In this document: positions 26,817 to 35,701 of the stretch, in pieces
Layout: each line of letters opens with the position of its first letter
Numbering within the stretch: position 1 is the first letter of the stretch
Assembly (NCBI RefSeq): GCF_050389805.1
Contig: NZ_CP130945.1
Location: 1,240,001 to 1,304,000, forward strand
DNA: 64,000 bases
Source of the DNA: Bacillus_BD sp050389805
GTDB taxonomy: Bacteria > Bacillota > Bacilli > Bacillales > Cytobacillaceae
Direction of reading: 5' to 3'
Notes under the pieces: model-generated
Seen by the model: the letters and a program-made list of their open reading frames with translations, nothing else
What the model was told of the DNA's origin: nothing
The model's database searches: none
Program-made: the position numbers and the translations under genes

Positions 26817-27011
26817 GCTATCTCCCCTTTATTAAATATCGCTTGCATTAAGTGTAATCCTTTTGGAAATTAAAAGTCCACATGTTAAACTTAATTTGAG
26901 ATGAATGAACAGATATTGTATTCAAGTAGGTTTAATACTAATACTATTTTATTAATAGTATAATCTTTTTTTGTAAAAATATCTTTACAGACGATTTGGG
27001 GGATATTCAAG

Positions 27012-27782
27012 TTGATATTAGTTGAAAAACAGCATATGAATGAGATTCCTGTTTTACATTTGGCGCAAAAAGATCGTTACGATGCTCAACTTCCTTTGGT
27101 TATATTCGAACATGGGTTTACAAGTGCAAAAGAAAATAATCTACATTATGCTTATTTACTTGCAGAAAAGGGAATGCGTGTAGTCTTACCTGAAGCAGCT
27201 TATCATGGGGAACGTAGTGCTAATCTTAGTACAGAACAACTAGCGTTTCGTTTTTGGGAAATTGTGGTGCAATCTATTGGTGAACTGGATACGATTCGTC
27301 AATATCTTGAGACACGGAAATTTATTGATCCATCTAGAATCGGCTTAGTTGGTACATCGATGGGAGGGATTGTCACACTAGGTTCCTTAACCCAATACCA
27401 TTGGGTAAAGGCAGCAGTTAGCTTAATGGGAATGCCATCGTATGAAAAATTTGCTTTATGGCAACTTGAAACATTAAAGAAAAAAGGTGTTCAATTACCT
27501 GTAACACAGGAAGCAATTGATCAACTACTCCTTAAAATCAACACTTATGATTTAAGTAAAAATCCAAAAGCGTTAAACGGAAGACCACTTTTATTTTGGC
27601 ATGGTAAGCAAGATCCAGTTGTTCCGTTTACATATACTTATGATTTTTACCAAGAGATTAAACCACTTTATAAGAACGAACCCGGAAAATTACAATTTAT
27701 TGTCGATGAAAAATCCGGACATAAGGTAAGTAGAGAAGGTGTGCTCAAAACAGTAGAATGGTTTGAACAGCATCTTGCTTAA
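27012..27782 (+). CDS. yitV: Alpha/beta hydrolase, probable esterase (YitV-like)
   Basis: A 256-residue alpha/beta hydrolase. The nucleophile elbow is LVGTSMGG (Ser116), an oxyanion region FEHGFTSAKEN lies near residue 35, the acid is probably Asp in HGKQDPVVPF, and the histidine is in EKSGHKVS. The start is a TTG at 27012 with GGGGGAT seven bases before it; no ATG occurs until residue 9. It precedes yitW by 56 bases, matching the yitU-yitV-yitW order of B. subtilis. The substrate is unknown. Confidence 0.9.
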   Translation: MILVEKQHMNEIPVLHLAQKDRYDAQLPLVIFEHGFTSAKENNLHYAYLLAEKGMRVVLPEAAYHGERSANLSTEQLAFRFWEIVVQSIGELDTIRQYLETRKFIDPSRIGLVGTSMGGIVTLGSLTQYHWVKAAVSLMGMPSYEKFALWQLETLKKKGVQLPVTQEAIDQLLLKINTYDLSKNPKALNGRPLLFWHGKQDPVVPFTYTYDFYQEIKPLYKNEPGKLQFIVDEKSGHKVSREGVLKTVEWFEQHLA

Positions 27783-27838
27783 AGAATTCTGTTTGATTTG
27801 TTATGATAGATTAGATTAAATATTAGGGGGACTGGAAA

Positions 27839-28150
27839 ATGGAACAAGAACTAAAAGATAATATTATGGGTGCATTAGAGAACGTAGTCGATCCTGAAAT
27901 TGGCATTGATATTGTCAATTTAGGTTTAGTTTATGATTTGAAAATGGACGATGATGGGATTTTGACCGTTGATATGACATTAACTTCTATGGGGTGTCCG
28001 TTAGCAGGGGTTATTGTGGATCAAGTACAAGCTGCAGTAAAAGATATTCCGGAAGTAAATGCTACAAATGTGAATATCGTTTGGAATCCGCCATGGGACA
28101 AATCTAGAATGTCAAGATATGCAAAAATTGCACTAGGGATCCACGATTAA
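27839..28150 (+). CDS. yitW: MIP18/DUF59 metal-sulphur cluster assembly factor (YitW)
   Basis: A 103-residue protein of the MIP18/SufT/PaaD family that helps mature iron-sulphur proteins. The family core ALENVVDPEIGIDIVNLGLV is at residues 12-32, and the single conserved cysteine is in LTSMGCPLAG. The C-terminal NIVWNPPWDKSRMS is also typical. AGGGGGAC precedes the ATG. A terminator (28211-28237) closes the yitV-yitW unit. Such a factor fits a neighbourhood with MoaA and Fnr, both iron-sulphur proteins. Confidence 0.92.
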   Translation: MEQELKDNIMGALENVVDPEIGIDIVNLGLVYDLKMDDDGILTVDMTLTSMGCPLAGVIVDQVQAAVKDIPEVNATNVNIVWNPPWDKSRMSRYAKIALGIHD

Positions 28151-28210
28151 TATCAAATCCTTAAATAGAAACAATCTTTTATTCGTCCTGATTAGACGAT
28201 AAATCTAAGA

Positions 28211-28237
28211 GAACCGGCATATTTGTCGGTTTCTTTA
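28211..28237 (+). terminator. Intrinsic terminator after yitW
   Basis: ACCGGCA pairs with TGTCGGT (one G-U pair), loop TATT, followed by TTCTTTATT. Confidence 0.7.
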
Positions 28238-28370
28238 TTATATAGCAAATAGAGTATACTTCCTCGCAAATTCTACACCCTAACCTTCTATGTGTCTTTA
28301 ATTTTCCACTATTTTAAAATGGTAGTTTCCGAAGGTTTGAACTTTTTATAACGTATTAGAGTAGTTAATT

Positions 28371-28418
28371 TGTGAGTATTGTCACTACATTTATAGTTTT
28401 ATTCATTTAATATATAAT
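28371..28418 (+). promoter_or_regulatory. FNR-type box and promoter region of moaA
   Basis: TGTGA-N6-TCACT at 28371-28386 matches nine of ten fixed bases of the Fnr/Crp site TGTGA-N6-TCACA. A TATAAT (28413-28418) or TTTAAT (28406-28411) lies downstream at a distance that fits activation near -40. Fnr is encoded at 31555-32250. Confidence 0.6.
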
Positions 28419-28525
28419 TAATATAAGACTTTGTTTCTTTATATTGTCTAAATTACCATATACATTTAATCTGATTTGTACTATTGTTGAATAAATGACT
28501 AAAACTCTTTAAAGGAGTTGACTAC

Positions 28526-29542
28526 ATGACAAAAGAATTAGTAAAAGATAAATTAGATCGACCACTAAGAGATTTGCGTATTTCTGTAATTGACCGTTGT
28601 AATTTCCGTTGTCAATATTGTATGCCTGCAGATCTTTTTGGCCCAGACTTTGCTTTTTTGCCAAAAGAAGAATTACTTTCCTTTGAAGAGATTGAGAGAA
28701 TTGCACGTATCTTTATTGATCTAGGAGTAGAGAAAATTCGCTTAACGGGTGGAGAACCTTTATTAAGACAAGACATTCCTCTATTAGTAGAAAAGCTTGC
28801 TTCTATTGAAGGACTCCATGATATCGCTTTAACAACAAATGGTGTTTATTTACCAAAGTATGCAAAAGCTTTAAAAGCAGCAGGGTTAAAACGGGTGAAC
28901 ATTAGTTTGGATACGCTTAAAGATGAATTGTTTGGTGAAATTAATGGTCGAAACGTTGGAACGAAACCCGTACTAAAAGGAATTAAAGCGGCCCAGGAAG
29001 CAGGCTTAGGGATTAAAATTAATATGGTAGTAAAAAAAGGTCTCAATGATTCTGAAATTGTTCCAATGGCCCAGTTCTGTAAAGACGAAGGACTACAGCT
29101 TCGCTATATAGAATATATGGATGTCGGTAGCACGAATGGTTGGAAAATGGACGATGTGGTAACGAAAAAAGAGATCTATTATATCTTAAAAGAACATTTT
29201 GAACTAGAGTCTGTTTATCCTGATTATTATGGTGAAGTTGCAAAGCGTTATCGATATAAAGATAATGGTGTTGAAGTTGGATTCATAACATCTGTTTCAG
29301 AGGCATTTTGTTCTACTTGTACTAGGTCTCGTTTATCCGCTAATGGTCAAGTTTTCACTTGCTTATTTAATGGAAATGGGTATGATATTCGTGATTTTAT
29401 GCGCAATGGAGCAACGGATGAAGAGATTCGAAATCGAGTAATGGGAATTTGGCATGATCGAACAGATCGATATTCTGAAGAACGAACTGCTGAAACGGTT
29501 GCAAATCGAAAGAAAATCGAAATGTCTTATATTGGTGGATAG
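28526..29542 (+). CDS. moaA: GTP 3',8-cyclase MoaA
   Basis: A 338-residue radical-SAM enzyme for the first step of molybdopterin synthesis, GTP to 3',8-cyclo-7,8-dihydro-GTP. The SAM cluster motif is CNFRCQYC (Cys25, 29, 32). The C-terminal cluster cysteines are in FCSTCTRSRLSANGQVFTC, and the protein ends in Gly-Gly, which is needed for activity in MoaA. AAAGGAG lies upstream of the ATG. The promoter region has an FNR-like box. moaB/moaC are not in the window, so the pathway is split across the chromosome. Confidence 0.96.
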   Translation: MTKELVKDKLDRPLRDLRISVIDRCNFRCQYCMPADLFGPDFAFLPKEELLSFEEIERIARIFIDLGVEKIRLTGGEPLLRQDIPLLVEKLASIEGLHDIALTTNGVYLPKYAKALKAAGLKRVNISLDTLKDELFGEINGRNVGTKPVLKGIKAAQEAGLGIKINMVVKKGLNDSEIVPMAQFCKDEGLQLRYIEYMDVGSTNGWKMDDVVTKKEIYYILKEHFELESVYPDYYGEVAKRYRYKDNGVEVGFITSVSEAFCSTCTRSRLSANGQVFTCLFNGNGYDIRDFMRNGATDEEIRNRVMGIWHDRTDRYSEERTAETVANRKKIEMSYIGG

Positions 29543-29567
29543 AACTCCTTTCTTAAGGAGTTCTTTC
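29541..29567 (+). terminator. Intrinsic terminator after moaA
   Basis: AGAACTCCTT pairs perfectly with AAGGAGTTCT around TCTT, followed by TTCC. It overlaps the stop codon. Confidence 0.8.
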
Positions 29568-29688
29568 CATATTAATGCTAAAAAGTGAGATTTATCACTG
29601 AATAAACATTTTTTAAAAAAGGAAAGCTCTGTTAAACCATCCAAAATTAACATGACTCTTTAAATAGTCTAGAGGAAAAAAGTTAGGA

Positions 29689-29716
29689 TTGTCAAAATGT
29701 TTATTCGTTATAATAT
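29689..29716 (+). promoter_or_regulatory. SigA-type promoter of moeA-mobB
   Basis: TTGTCA (29689-29694), 16-base spacer, TAATAT (29711-29716), 33 bases before the moeA start. Confidence 0.5.
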
Positions 29717-29748
29717 GACTAAGGATGTATTTAGGAGTGAGAGATCAT

Positions 29749-31014
29749 ATGGTTGAAAGAAGAACGCCTATTTCAGTAGGTGACGCAGTACGGAAGGTTA
29801 TGAAGTATGAAAAACCAGGCACGGTAGAATATGTTTCAATCGATGAAAGCTATGGGCGATATTTGTCCGAAGATTTAGTTGCGACAAATCATGTACCACC
29901 ATTTGACAAAGCCCCATATGATGGATTTGCGATTCGCTCTGTTGATACAAAAGAAGCCGCACTCTCAAATCCAGTAGAATTTGAGGTAATTGATCATATT
30001 GGCGCAGGAATCGTGAGTACGAAGACTCTTGGACCATTCCAAGTGATCCGGATTATGACGGGTGCGCAAATGCCTGAGGGTAGTGATGCTGTGGTCATGC
30101 TTGAATTAGCTAAAGAGTCAGAAAAAGTTGGGAAATCATACATAACCATTAAACGAGCTTATAATAAAGGCGATAATGTGTCGTATTGCGGAGAAGATGC
30201 AAAAGAAGGCGAGATCCTTGTTCAAAAAGGGAGCTTCATTAACCCTGGTGTTCAAGCGATGTTAGCAACTTTTGGATATGCTAAAGTACCTGTAGCAAAG
30301 AAACCGATCGTCGGACTTTTTGCTACAGGAACGGAATTATTAAATGTTGAAGAGCCATTGCAACCTGGTAAAATACGAAATAGTAATTCACATATGATCA
30401 TGGCTCAAATTGAACGAGTTGGTGCCGAAGCTCGTTTTTACGGAAACTTACCAGACGAACTCGATACTTGTTTTGAAGCCATCTCTAAAGTCCTACCTGA
30501 AGTAGATATGTTAATAACAACTGGCGGGGTTTCAGTAGGGGACTTTGATTTACTTCCTGAAATATATGAAAAGCTTGGAGCAGAGGTCCTGTTTAATAAA
30601 ATTGCCATGCGTCCAGGCAGTGTAACAACGGTCGCACAGCATCAAGGCAAATTACTATTTGGTCTTTCTGGTAATCCATCTGCTTGTTATGTAGGCTTTG
30701 AATTATTCACTAGACCGATTATAAGAAAGATGCTATTTACAGACAAACCGCATCTTCGAAAAGAATCTGCGATCCTACAAGCGAATTTTCCTAAAGCCAA
30801 TCCATTTACCCGTTTTGTAAGGAGTGCAGTTTCAATATCAGAAGGGCGACTTGTTGTAAAGCCAAATGGTATGGATAAATCCAATATTGTCATGAGTTTG
30901 GCTGGAGCCAACTCTTTCATTATTTTACCTGGAGGAACTCGAGGTTTTGAAACGGGAGAAGAAGTGGATGTGTTATTACTTGATGATGTTACTGGGAGCT
31001 CGTGGCCTTGGTAG
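29749..31014 (+). CDS. moeA: Molybdopterin molybdenumtransferase MoeA
   Basis: A 421-residue enzyme that inserts molybdate into adenylylated molybdopterin. Recognised by PPFDKAPYDGFAIRS near residue 50, GEDAKEGEILVQKGSFI, the central domain TTGGVSVGDFDLLPE and LFGLSGNPSACYVGFELF. AGGAGTGAG supports 29749; an upstream in-frame ATG at 29725 is too early. Its stop overlaps the start of mobB, so the two are coupled. Tungsten could be inserted instead for the AOR encoded at 55735-57546, but that is inference. Confidence 0.95.
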   Translation: MVERRTPISVGDAVRKVMKYEKPGTVEYVSIDESYGRYLSEDLVATNHVPPFDKAPYDGFAIRSVDTKEAALSNPVEFEVIDHIGAGIVSTKTLGPFQVIRIMTGAQMPEGSDAVVMLELAKESEKVGKSYITIKRAYNKGDNVSYCGEDAKEGEILVQKGSFINPGVQAMLATFGYAKVPVAKKPIVGLFATGTELLNVEEPLQPGKIRNSNSHMIMAQIERVGAEARFYGNLPDELDTCFEAISKVLPEVDMLITTGGVSVGDFDLLPEIYEKLGAEVLFNKIAMRPGSVTTVAQHQGKLLFGLSGNPSACYVGFELFTRPIIRKMLFTDKPHLRKESAILQANFPKANPFTRFVRSAVSISEGRLVVKPNGMDKSNIVMSLAGANSFIILPGGTRGFETGEEVDVLLLDDVTGSSWPW

Positions 31015-31535
31015 AACCATTCATTTTTCAAATCGTGGGTTATCAAAATAGTGGAAAGACCACATTTATTAATCATTTAATAACGAAATTAAAATTGTTA
31101 GGGATCAGGACGGCAACGATTAAGCACCATGGACATGGAGGTAAACCTGAAATTGTAGAGAAAAAGGATTCATCCAGTCATATTACAGCAGGTGCTTTAG
31201 CCTCTTTAGTTGAAGGGGAAGGGCGGCTACTTTTACAGATAGAAAACTGTGAGACCGATCTAGCAGATCAAATCCAACTCATTTCAATGATAAAGCCTAA
31301 TCTGATCCTAATAGAAGGTCATAAGCATGAACCCTATCCAAAAGCTGTTTTTATCCGAAATCAAAAGGATACGGAACTTTTAAAGAAATTAAAAGGGATA
31401 GAACTTGTTTTATATCAAGACGAGTTTCCAGAAACAGACATGGTTTGCTTTCAACGTGATGATAGTAAAGCAATACAATGGTTGATTGATTATCTCAGGC
31501 AACAAATTCAATGGAAAAAGGCTGATCCGCAATAA
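31002..31535 (+). CDS. mobB: Molybdopterin-guanine dinucleotide biosynthesis adaptor MobB
   Basis: A 177-residue P-loop GTPase that assists MobA in attaching GMP to the molybdenum cofactor. The Walker A is GYQNSGKTT (residues about 13-21), followed by IKHHGHGG and the Walker B-like LILIEGHKHEPYPK. The start overlaps moeA by 13 bases; GTG (31002) and TTG (31008) are both possible, the latter better spaced from GGGAG. The bis-MGD form made by MobA/MobB serves nitrate reductase and formate dehydrogenase types, none of which lies in this window. A 12-bp terminator covers its stop codon. Confidence 0.92.
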   Translation: MALVEPFIFQIVGYQNSGKTTFINHLITKLKLLGIRTATIKHHGHGGKPEIVEKKDSSSHITAGALASLVEGEGRLLLQIENCETDLADQIQLISMIKPNLILIEGHKHEPYPKAVFIRNQKDTELLKKLKGIELVLYQDEFPETDMVCFQRDDSKAIQWLIDYLRQQIQWKKADPQ

Positions 31536-31555
31536 GCAAGGATCAGCCTTTCTTT
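31517..31555. terminator. Bidirectional terminator between mobB and fnr
   Basis: AAAGGCTGATCC pairs with GGATCAGCCTTT across an 11-base loop, followed by CTTTT. It lies between two convergent genes. Confidence 0.85.
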
Positions 31556-32250
31556 TAACCTATTGTACAAATATATGAAGGGCAGTTTTCGCAGTTAATT
31601 TCAGTTTTTAAATAATTTAAGTCATGTATTGTAATAATCCCTTTATCAACTGAAATCACGTCTAGTTTACGCAGTTCACTGAGTAAACGGTTGATGACTT
31701 CTCTTGATGTACCGCAAAAATTAGCAATTTCTTGATTGGTTAAAGGGTGCTCAATTAAGATGCCAGAACTCGTTTTACTTCCATACGTATTGGTTAAGCG
31801 AATTAAGGTAGAGTATAAAGCCCCTTTTTTTCCATTTAAGATGAGATCACGAAGTTTACTTTGCGTAATCTCGTTTTGAGTGCTAAGCCACTTCATAAAT
31901 TCGATTGCCAATTTATTATCTGAAAAAAGATGATTCTCTAAATCATTTTTATAAATAACGGCAACCTTTCCGTCCTCTAATACCTTTGCATTAAGCTTAT
32001 GCTTGGAAGATGGGCAACCTAAAGATAGTTCACCGACTAAATCGTTTGAGGAACATAATCTTAATGTAAGCTCACTGCCGTCAGGTGTTAATTTACTTAT
32101 TTTAATTTTCCCGCTGCGGATGATATACATCTCAGAATCGGATTCGCCTTCTTGGTATAAAAAACTACCCTTTTCTATTTTACTTTCATGATGAATATGT
32201 TGTTCTAACAATTGGGATAGTTCTTTAGATACTTCTTGAACAGGTTGCAT
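31555..32250 (-). CDS. fnr: Oxygen-sensing Crp/Fnr-family regulator Fnr
   Basis: A 231-residue Crp/Fnr protein: cyclic-nucleotide-like sensor barrel (about 20-120), dimer helix, then a winged helix with NQEIANFCGTSREVINRLLSEL. The C terminus has Cys220-x2-Cys223-x4-Cys228 (CENCPSYIC), the arrangement that with an aspartate (probably Asp135 in LRDLILNG) holds the [4Fe-4S] cluster of B. subtilis Fnr. That differs from the N-terminal cluster of E. coli FNR. It activates anaerobic genes through TGTGA-N6-TCACA sites. Gene neighbours are molybdenum-cofactor genes, and an FNR-like box lies before moaA. Confidence 0.88.
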   Translation of the reverse strand: MQPVQEVSKELSQLLEQHIHHESKIEKGSFLYQEGESDSEMYIIRSGKIKISKLTPDGSELTLRLCSSNDLVGELSLGCPSSKHKLNAKVLEDGKVAVIYKNDLENHLFSDNKLAIEFMKWLSTQNEITQSKLRDLILNGKKGALYSTLIRLTNTYGSKTSSGILIEHPLTNQEIANFCGTSREVINRLLSELRKLDVISVDKGIITIHDLNYLKTEINCENCPSYICTIG

Positions 32251-32615
32251 AAAATAACCACCTTTTTTGCGGAATAAACCAGTGTATTACACATAGTATG
32301 TTTCACGTAAAAGAAAATATTTTTCCGCTAAATATTTTTGTAATATAAAAACAAATGTGTCAATTCATAAATGATTTTTATAATTGCATCTAATATAAAA
32401 GTATATATCTATTGAAAGGGTTTTAAAAGATGAAAAGGACAAAATCATCTTCTTGATTAATATTATACTATAATTATAGTGTTTTGTATGAAAATAATTT
32501 TTTGTAAAAAACCATTGATTTTATAATTACATATTTTTATAATGAGAGAAATAAAACTTATAAATATAAAAGAAAATGATTAAATATTCATTCTCTGTTT
32601 GGAGGGCAAAATAAA
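32251..32615. promoter_or_regulatory. fnr/argC divergent intergenic region
   Basis: A 365-base AT-rich spacer. It holds the argC promoter and ARG box at its right end and presumably the fnr promoter. I found no good FNR box for fnr autoregulation in it. Confidence 0.4.
32515..32592 (+). promoter_or_regulatory. Arginine operon promoter and ARG box
   Basis: TTGATT (32515-32520), 17-base spacer, TATAAT (32538-32543). At 32575-32592 lies AATGATTAAATATTCATT, a near-palindrome that fits the ARG box TGAATwwwwATTCA with one mismatch, so ArgR/AhrC repression by arginine is expected. Confidence 0.75.
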
Positions 32616-33650
32616 ATGAAAGTAGCTTTAATCGGGACAACAGGGTACGGTGGAATAGAATTAGTACGAATCCTTCATAATCATCCTGTTTTTCATATAC
32701 AATCTATTCACTCAACGAGAGGCGATGCGCCTATTTGGAAGGAATATCCGCATTTATTTGATATTAATCATCAATCATTAGAAACCATTAATCCAGAAAA
32801 GATTGCCCAGGAAGCCGACATGGTCTTCTTCGCAACTCCATCCGGTGTTTCTAGTCAACTTGCAGCACAATTTGAACCGTATGATTTACAGGTCATTGAT
32901 TTATCTGGTGATTTACGTCTAAAGAATCAAGAAGATTATGTAAAATGGTATAAGCATGAACCAGCGCAACAACAATTAATAAATAAAGCAGTGTATGGTT
33001 TAACGGAATGGAATCGTGAACATGTGGAGAATGCAAAGTGGATATCAAATCCAGGATGCTATTCAACTGCATCATTACTTGGTTTGGCACCAATTGTGAA
33101 AGAAAATTGGATCGTTCCTTCATCTGTCATTATTGATGCAAAATCAGGAACTTCTGGTGCAGGAAGAAAACCGACAAGAATGAATATGATGGCTGAAATG
33201 TCGGAAAACTTTAAAATTTATAAAGTAAATGAACATCAACATATTCCAGAAATTGAACAACAATTGAATATTTGGAATAAAGGTATGAAAACAATTACCT
33301 TTTCGACTCATTTACTTCCTATCTCTCGAGGTATCATGGCAACGATCTATGTCCAATTAAATAACGAAAAAACGTTACATGAGATTTATGACCTGTATCA
33401 ACAATCATATGAAAATTCACCATTTGTTAGGATTCGACCATTAGGTCAATTTCCTGCAGTAAAAGAAGTAGCAGGATCAAATTATTGTGATATCGGTTTA
33501 CACTTAGATGAAAGAACAGGGAGATTAACGATTGTATCGGTTATCGACAACTTAATGAAAGGCGCCGCAGGTCAGGCTGTTCAAAATGCAAATGTAATGA
33601 ATGGGCTTGATGAAAAAACTGGAATTGATTTTATTCCAATGTACCCTTAA
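32616..33650 (+). CDS. argC: N-acetyl-gamma-glutamyl-phosphate reductase ArgC
   Basis: A 344-residue NADPH-dependent enzyme, third step of arginine synthesis, reducing N-acetylglutamyl phosphate to the semialdehyde. The Rossmann motif is ALIGTTGYGGIELVRIL, the catalytic cysteine is in SNPGCYSTAS, and the histidine is in KVNEHQHIPEIEQ. GGAGGGC stands before the ATG. First gene of the argCJBD-carAB-argF cluster. The next gene, argJ, follows after 42 bases. Confidence 0.96.
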   Translation: MKVALIGTTGYGGIELVRILHNHPVFHIQSIHSTRGDAPIWKEYPHLFDINHQSLETINPEKIAQEADMVFFATPSGVSSQLAAQFEPYDLQVIDLSGDLRLKNQEDYVKWYKHEPAQQQLINKAVYGLTEWNREHVENAKWISNPGCYSTASLLGLAPIVKENWIVPSSVIIDAKSGTSGAGRKPTRMNMMAEMSENFKIYKVNEHQHIPEIEQQLNIWNKGMKTITFSTHLLPISRGIMATIYVQLNNEKTLHEIYDLYQQSYENSPFVRIRPLGQFPAVKEVAGSNYCDIGLHLDERTGRLTIVSVIDNLMKGAAGQAVQNANVMNGLDEKTGIDFIPMYP

Positions 33651-33692
33651 AAGGTAAAAATCCCGGTGCGGAATATGAAGGGGGAAATGAGT

Positions 33693-34922
33693 GTGCAAGC
33701 AGTATCTAATTGCAAAATTAAAGAAATAAAAGACGGTAGTATTTTATCGCCAAATGGTTTTACAGCGGATGGAATAGAAGCAGGGATCAAACAAGGGAAA
33801 AAAGATTTAGGCTTAATCTTTAGTAATGTACCAGCCACTGCTGCCGCCGTTTATACAACGAATCAATTTCAAGCAGCACCGATAAAGGTAACACAAAATA
33901 GCATTTCTCGCACAGGATGCATTCAAGCCGTTATTGTGAACAGTGGTTGTGCAAATGCATGTACGGGCGAACAGGGGTTAAAGGATGCCTATGAAACAAG
34001 AACACTAGTGGCGCAAAAGTTTAATCTACCAGAACATTTAGTAGCTATTGGTTCTACTGGTGTCATTGGAGTCAATCTAGAGATGGAGAAAATACGAAAC
34101 GGAATTGAAAAGTTAAATCCATTTTCATCAAAAGACCATGCCGATGCTTTTCAGACGGCAATCCTTACAACGGATACTACAATGAAAACATGTTGCTATA
34201 CTGCCGAAATAAATGGAAAAACAATAACAATGGGTGGAGCAGCAAAAGGTTCTGGCATGATCCATCCGAATATGGCAACGATGCTAGGCTTTATTACTAC
34301 GGATGCTGAAGTTTCACAAGAAGCTCTTTTGCAGGCATTAAGAGAAGTAACAGAAACGTCCTTTAATCAAATTACCGTTGATGGCGATACATCAACGAAT
34401 GATACAGTGATTGTCCTTGCAAACGGTAATGCCGGAAATGAACCGTTATCTCCAGAACATCCAGAATGGCCTGTTTTTATCAACATGTTAAAGTTAACAA
34501 GTGAAAGTCTTGCTAAGCAAATTGCTAAAGATGGAGAAGGGGCAACAAAGCTCATTGAAGTTACGGTAATGGGAGCGGAAAACGAGCTTGATGCAAGAAT
34601 GATTGCAAAGCAAATTGTGGGTTCTAGTTTGGTAAAAACAGCGATATTTGGAACGGATGCAAACTGGGGAAGAATTATTAGTGCGATTGGTCAAACAAAA
34701 GCCAAATTAAACCCTGATGATGTGGATGTAGCCATTGGTTCTATTGATATGTTGAAATCAAGCTCTCCTGTTCCATTTTCAGAAGAAGAGGCACTTCAGT
34801 ATTTACAACAGGATTTTATACAAATCTTTGTTGATTTACATTATGGGGACGCAGTAGGAAAAGCATGGGGCTGTGATTTATCCTATGACTATGTGAAAAT
34901 AAATGGAAATTATCGAACGTAA
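33693..34922 (+). CDS. argJ: Bifunctional ornithine acetyltransferase/N-acetylglutamate synthase ArgJ
   Basis: A protein of about 409 residues that moves the acetyl group from N-acetylornithine to glutamate and so recycles it; the bifunctional form can also use acetyl-CoA. The autocleavage and nucleophile site is KGSGMIHPNMATMLGFITTDA, with Thr in ATMLGF. The start is uncertain: the GTG at 33693 is eight bases from AAGGGGG, the ATG at 33687 only two, and a GTG at 33666 has a weaker site. A separate argA is not seen, which fits the acetyl cycle. Confidence 0.93.
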   Translation: MQAVSNCKIKEIKDGSILSPNGFTADGIEAGIKQGKKDLGLIFSNVPATAAAVYTTNQFQAAPIKVTQNSISRTGCIQAVIVNSGCANACTGEQGLKDAYETRTLVAQKFNLPEHLVAIGSTGVIGVNLEMEKIRNGIEKLNPFSSKDHADAFQTAILTTDTTMKTCCYTAEINGKTITMGGAAKGSGMIHPNMATMLGFITTDAEVSQEALLQALREVTETSFNQITVDGDTSTNDTVIVLANGNAGNEPLSPEHPEWPVFINMLKLTSESLAKQIAKDGEGATKLIEVTVMGAENELDARMIAKQIVGSSLVKTAIFGTDANWGRIISAIGQTKAKLNPDDVDVAIGSIDMLKSSSPVPFSEEEALQYLQQDFIQIFVDLHYGDAVGKAWGCDLSYDYVKINGNYRT

Positions 34923-34935
34923 GGGTGAAAGTATA

Positions 34936-35697
34936 ATGCGGAAAATAGTCATTAAATGTGGAGGCAGTATCCTTGATGAACTAACGCCTGATTTCTTTAA
35001 ATCCTTAAAAGACCTACAGGAACAAGGAAATCAGTTAATATTTGTTCATGGCGGGGGACCTGATATCAATAAAATGCTGAGCCTGTATGAAGTAGAGCCT
35101 GTATTTTACAATGGTCTAAGGAAAACAACAGAACAAACATTAGAAATAGCTGAATTAGTGCTTTCAGGGCTAACGAATCGAAAATTAATTCAAAAACTTA
35201 CGGAAAACGGATTTCAGGCATTCGGTATCAACGGAAGTGATGCTAACTTACTACAGGCAGATTACGTAGATCAAGATACATTAGGTTTTGTTGGAGAAAT
35301 AACATCTGTAAATAACAAAATCATTTCATTGATCATGCAAGAAGAGATTGTCCCAGTTCTTACACCCATTGCGATTCATAAAAGTGGGCAAAAGTTAAAT
35401 GTGAATGCAGATTATGCTGCTGCAGCTGTTGCACAGTCAGTCGGTGCTGAACAATGTATTTTTGTGACGGATGTAGCTGGGATTATGGTTAATGGAAAAG
35501 TGGTTGATTCATTAGAAAAGAAACAAGTTGAAATGCTGATAGAAAATGGAACCATCTATGGGGGCATGATTCCAAAAGTGACATCAGCCATGTCAGCACT
35601 CGATAAAGGCTTATCTAGTGTTATGATTGTTTCTGGGACATCAACCTTCTATGATGGTGAGAATTGGAAAGGTACGAAAATTATCGGAAAAGAGTGA
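34936..35697 (+). CDS. argB: Acetylglutamate kinase ArgB
   Basis: A 253-residue amino-acid kinase that phosphorylates N-acetylglutamate. The N terminus MRKIVIKCGGSILDEL carries the lysine and glycine loop, VHGGGPDINKML binds the substrate, and NADYAAAAVAQSVGAE and GGMIPKVTSAMSAL complete the family pattern. AAGGGTGA precedes the ATG at 34936; an in-frame ATG at 34903 lies inside argJ. The N-terminal helix of arginine-inhibited kinases is absent, so direct feedback by arginine may be weak, and control may be mainly transcriptional. This last point is inference. Confidence 0.95.
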   Translation: MRKIVIKCGGSILDELTPDFFKSLKDLQEQGNQLIFVHGGGPDINKMLSLYEVEPVFYNGLRKTTEQTLEIAELVLSGLTNRKLIQKLTENGFQAFGINGSDANLLQADYVDQDTLGFVGEITSVNNKIISLIMQEEIVPVLTPIAIHKSGQKLNVNADYAAAAVAQSVGAEQCIFVTDVAGIMVNGKVVDSLEKKQVEMLIENGTIYGGMIPKVTSAMSALDKGLSSVMIVSGTSTFYDGENWKGTKIIGKE

Positions 35698-35701
35698 GTA
35701 A

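Noticed and set aside
32275..32300. Possible FNR box for fnr autoregulation (GTGTATTACAC)
   Set aside because: The palindrome lacks the TGTGA-N6-TCACA spacing.
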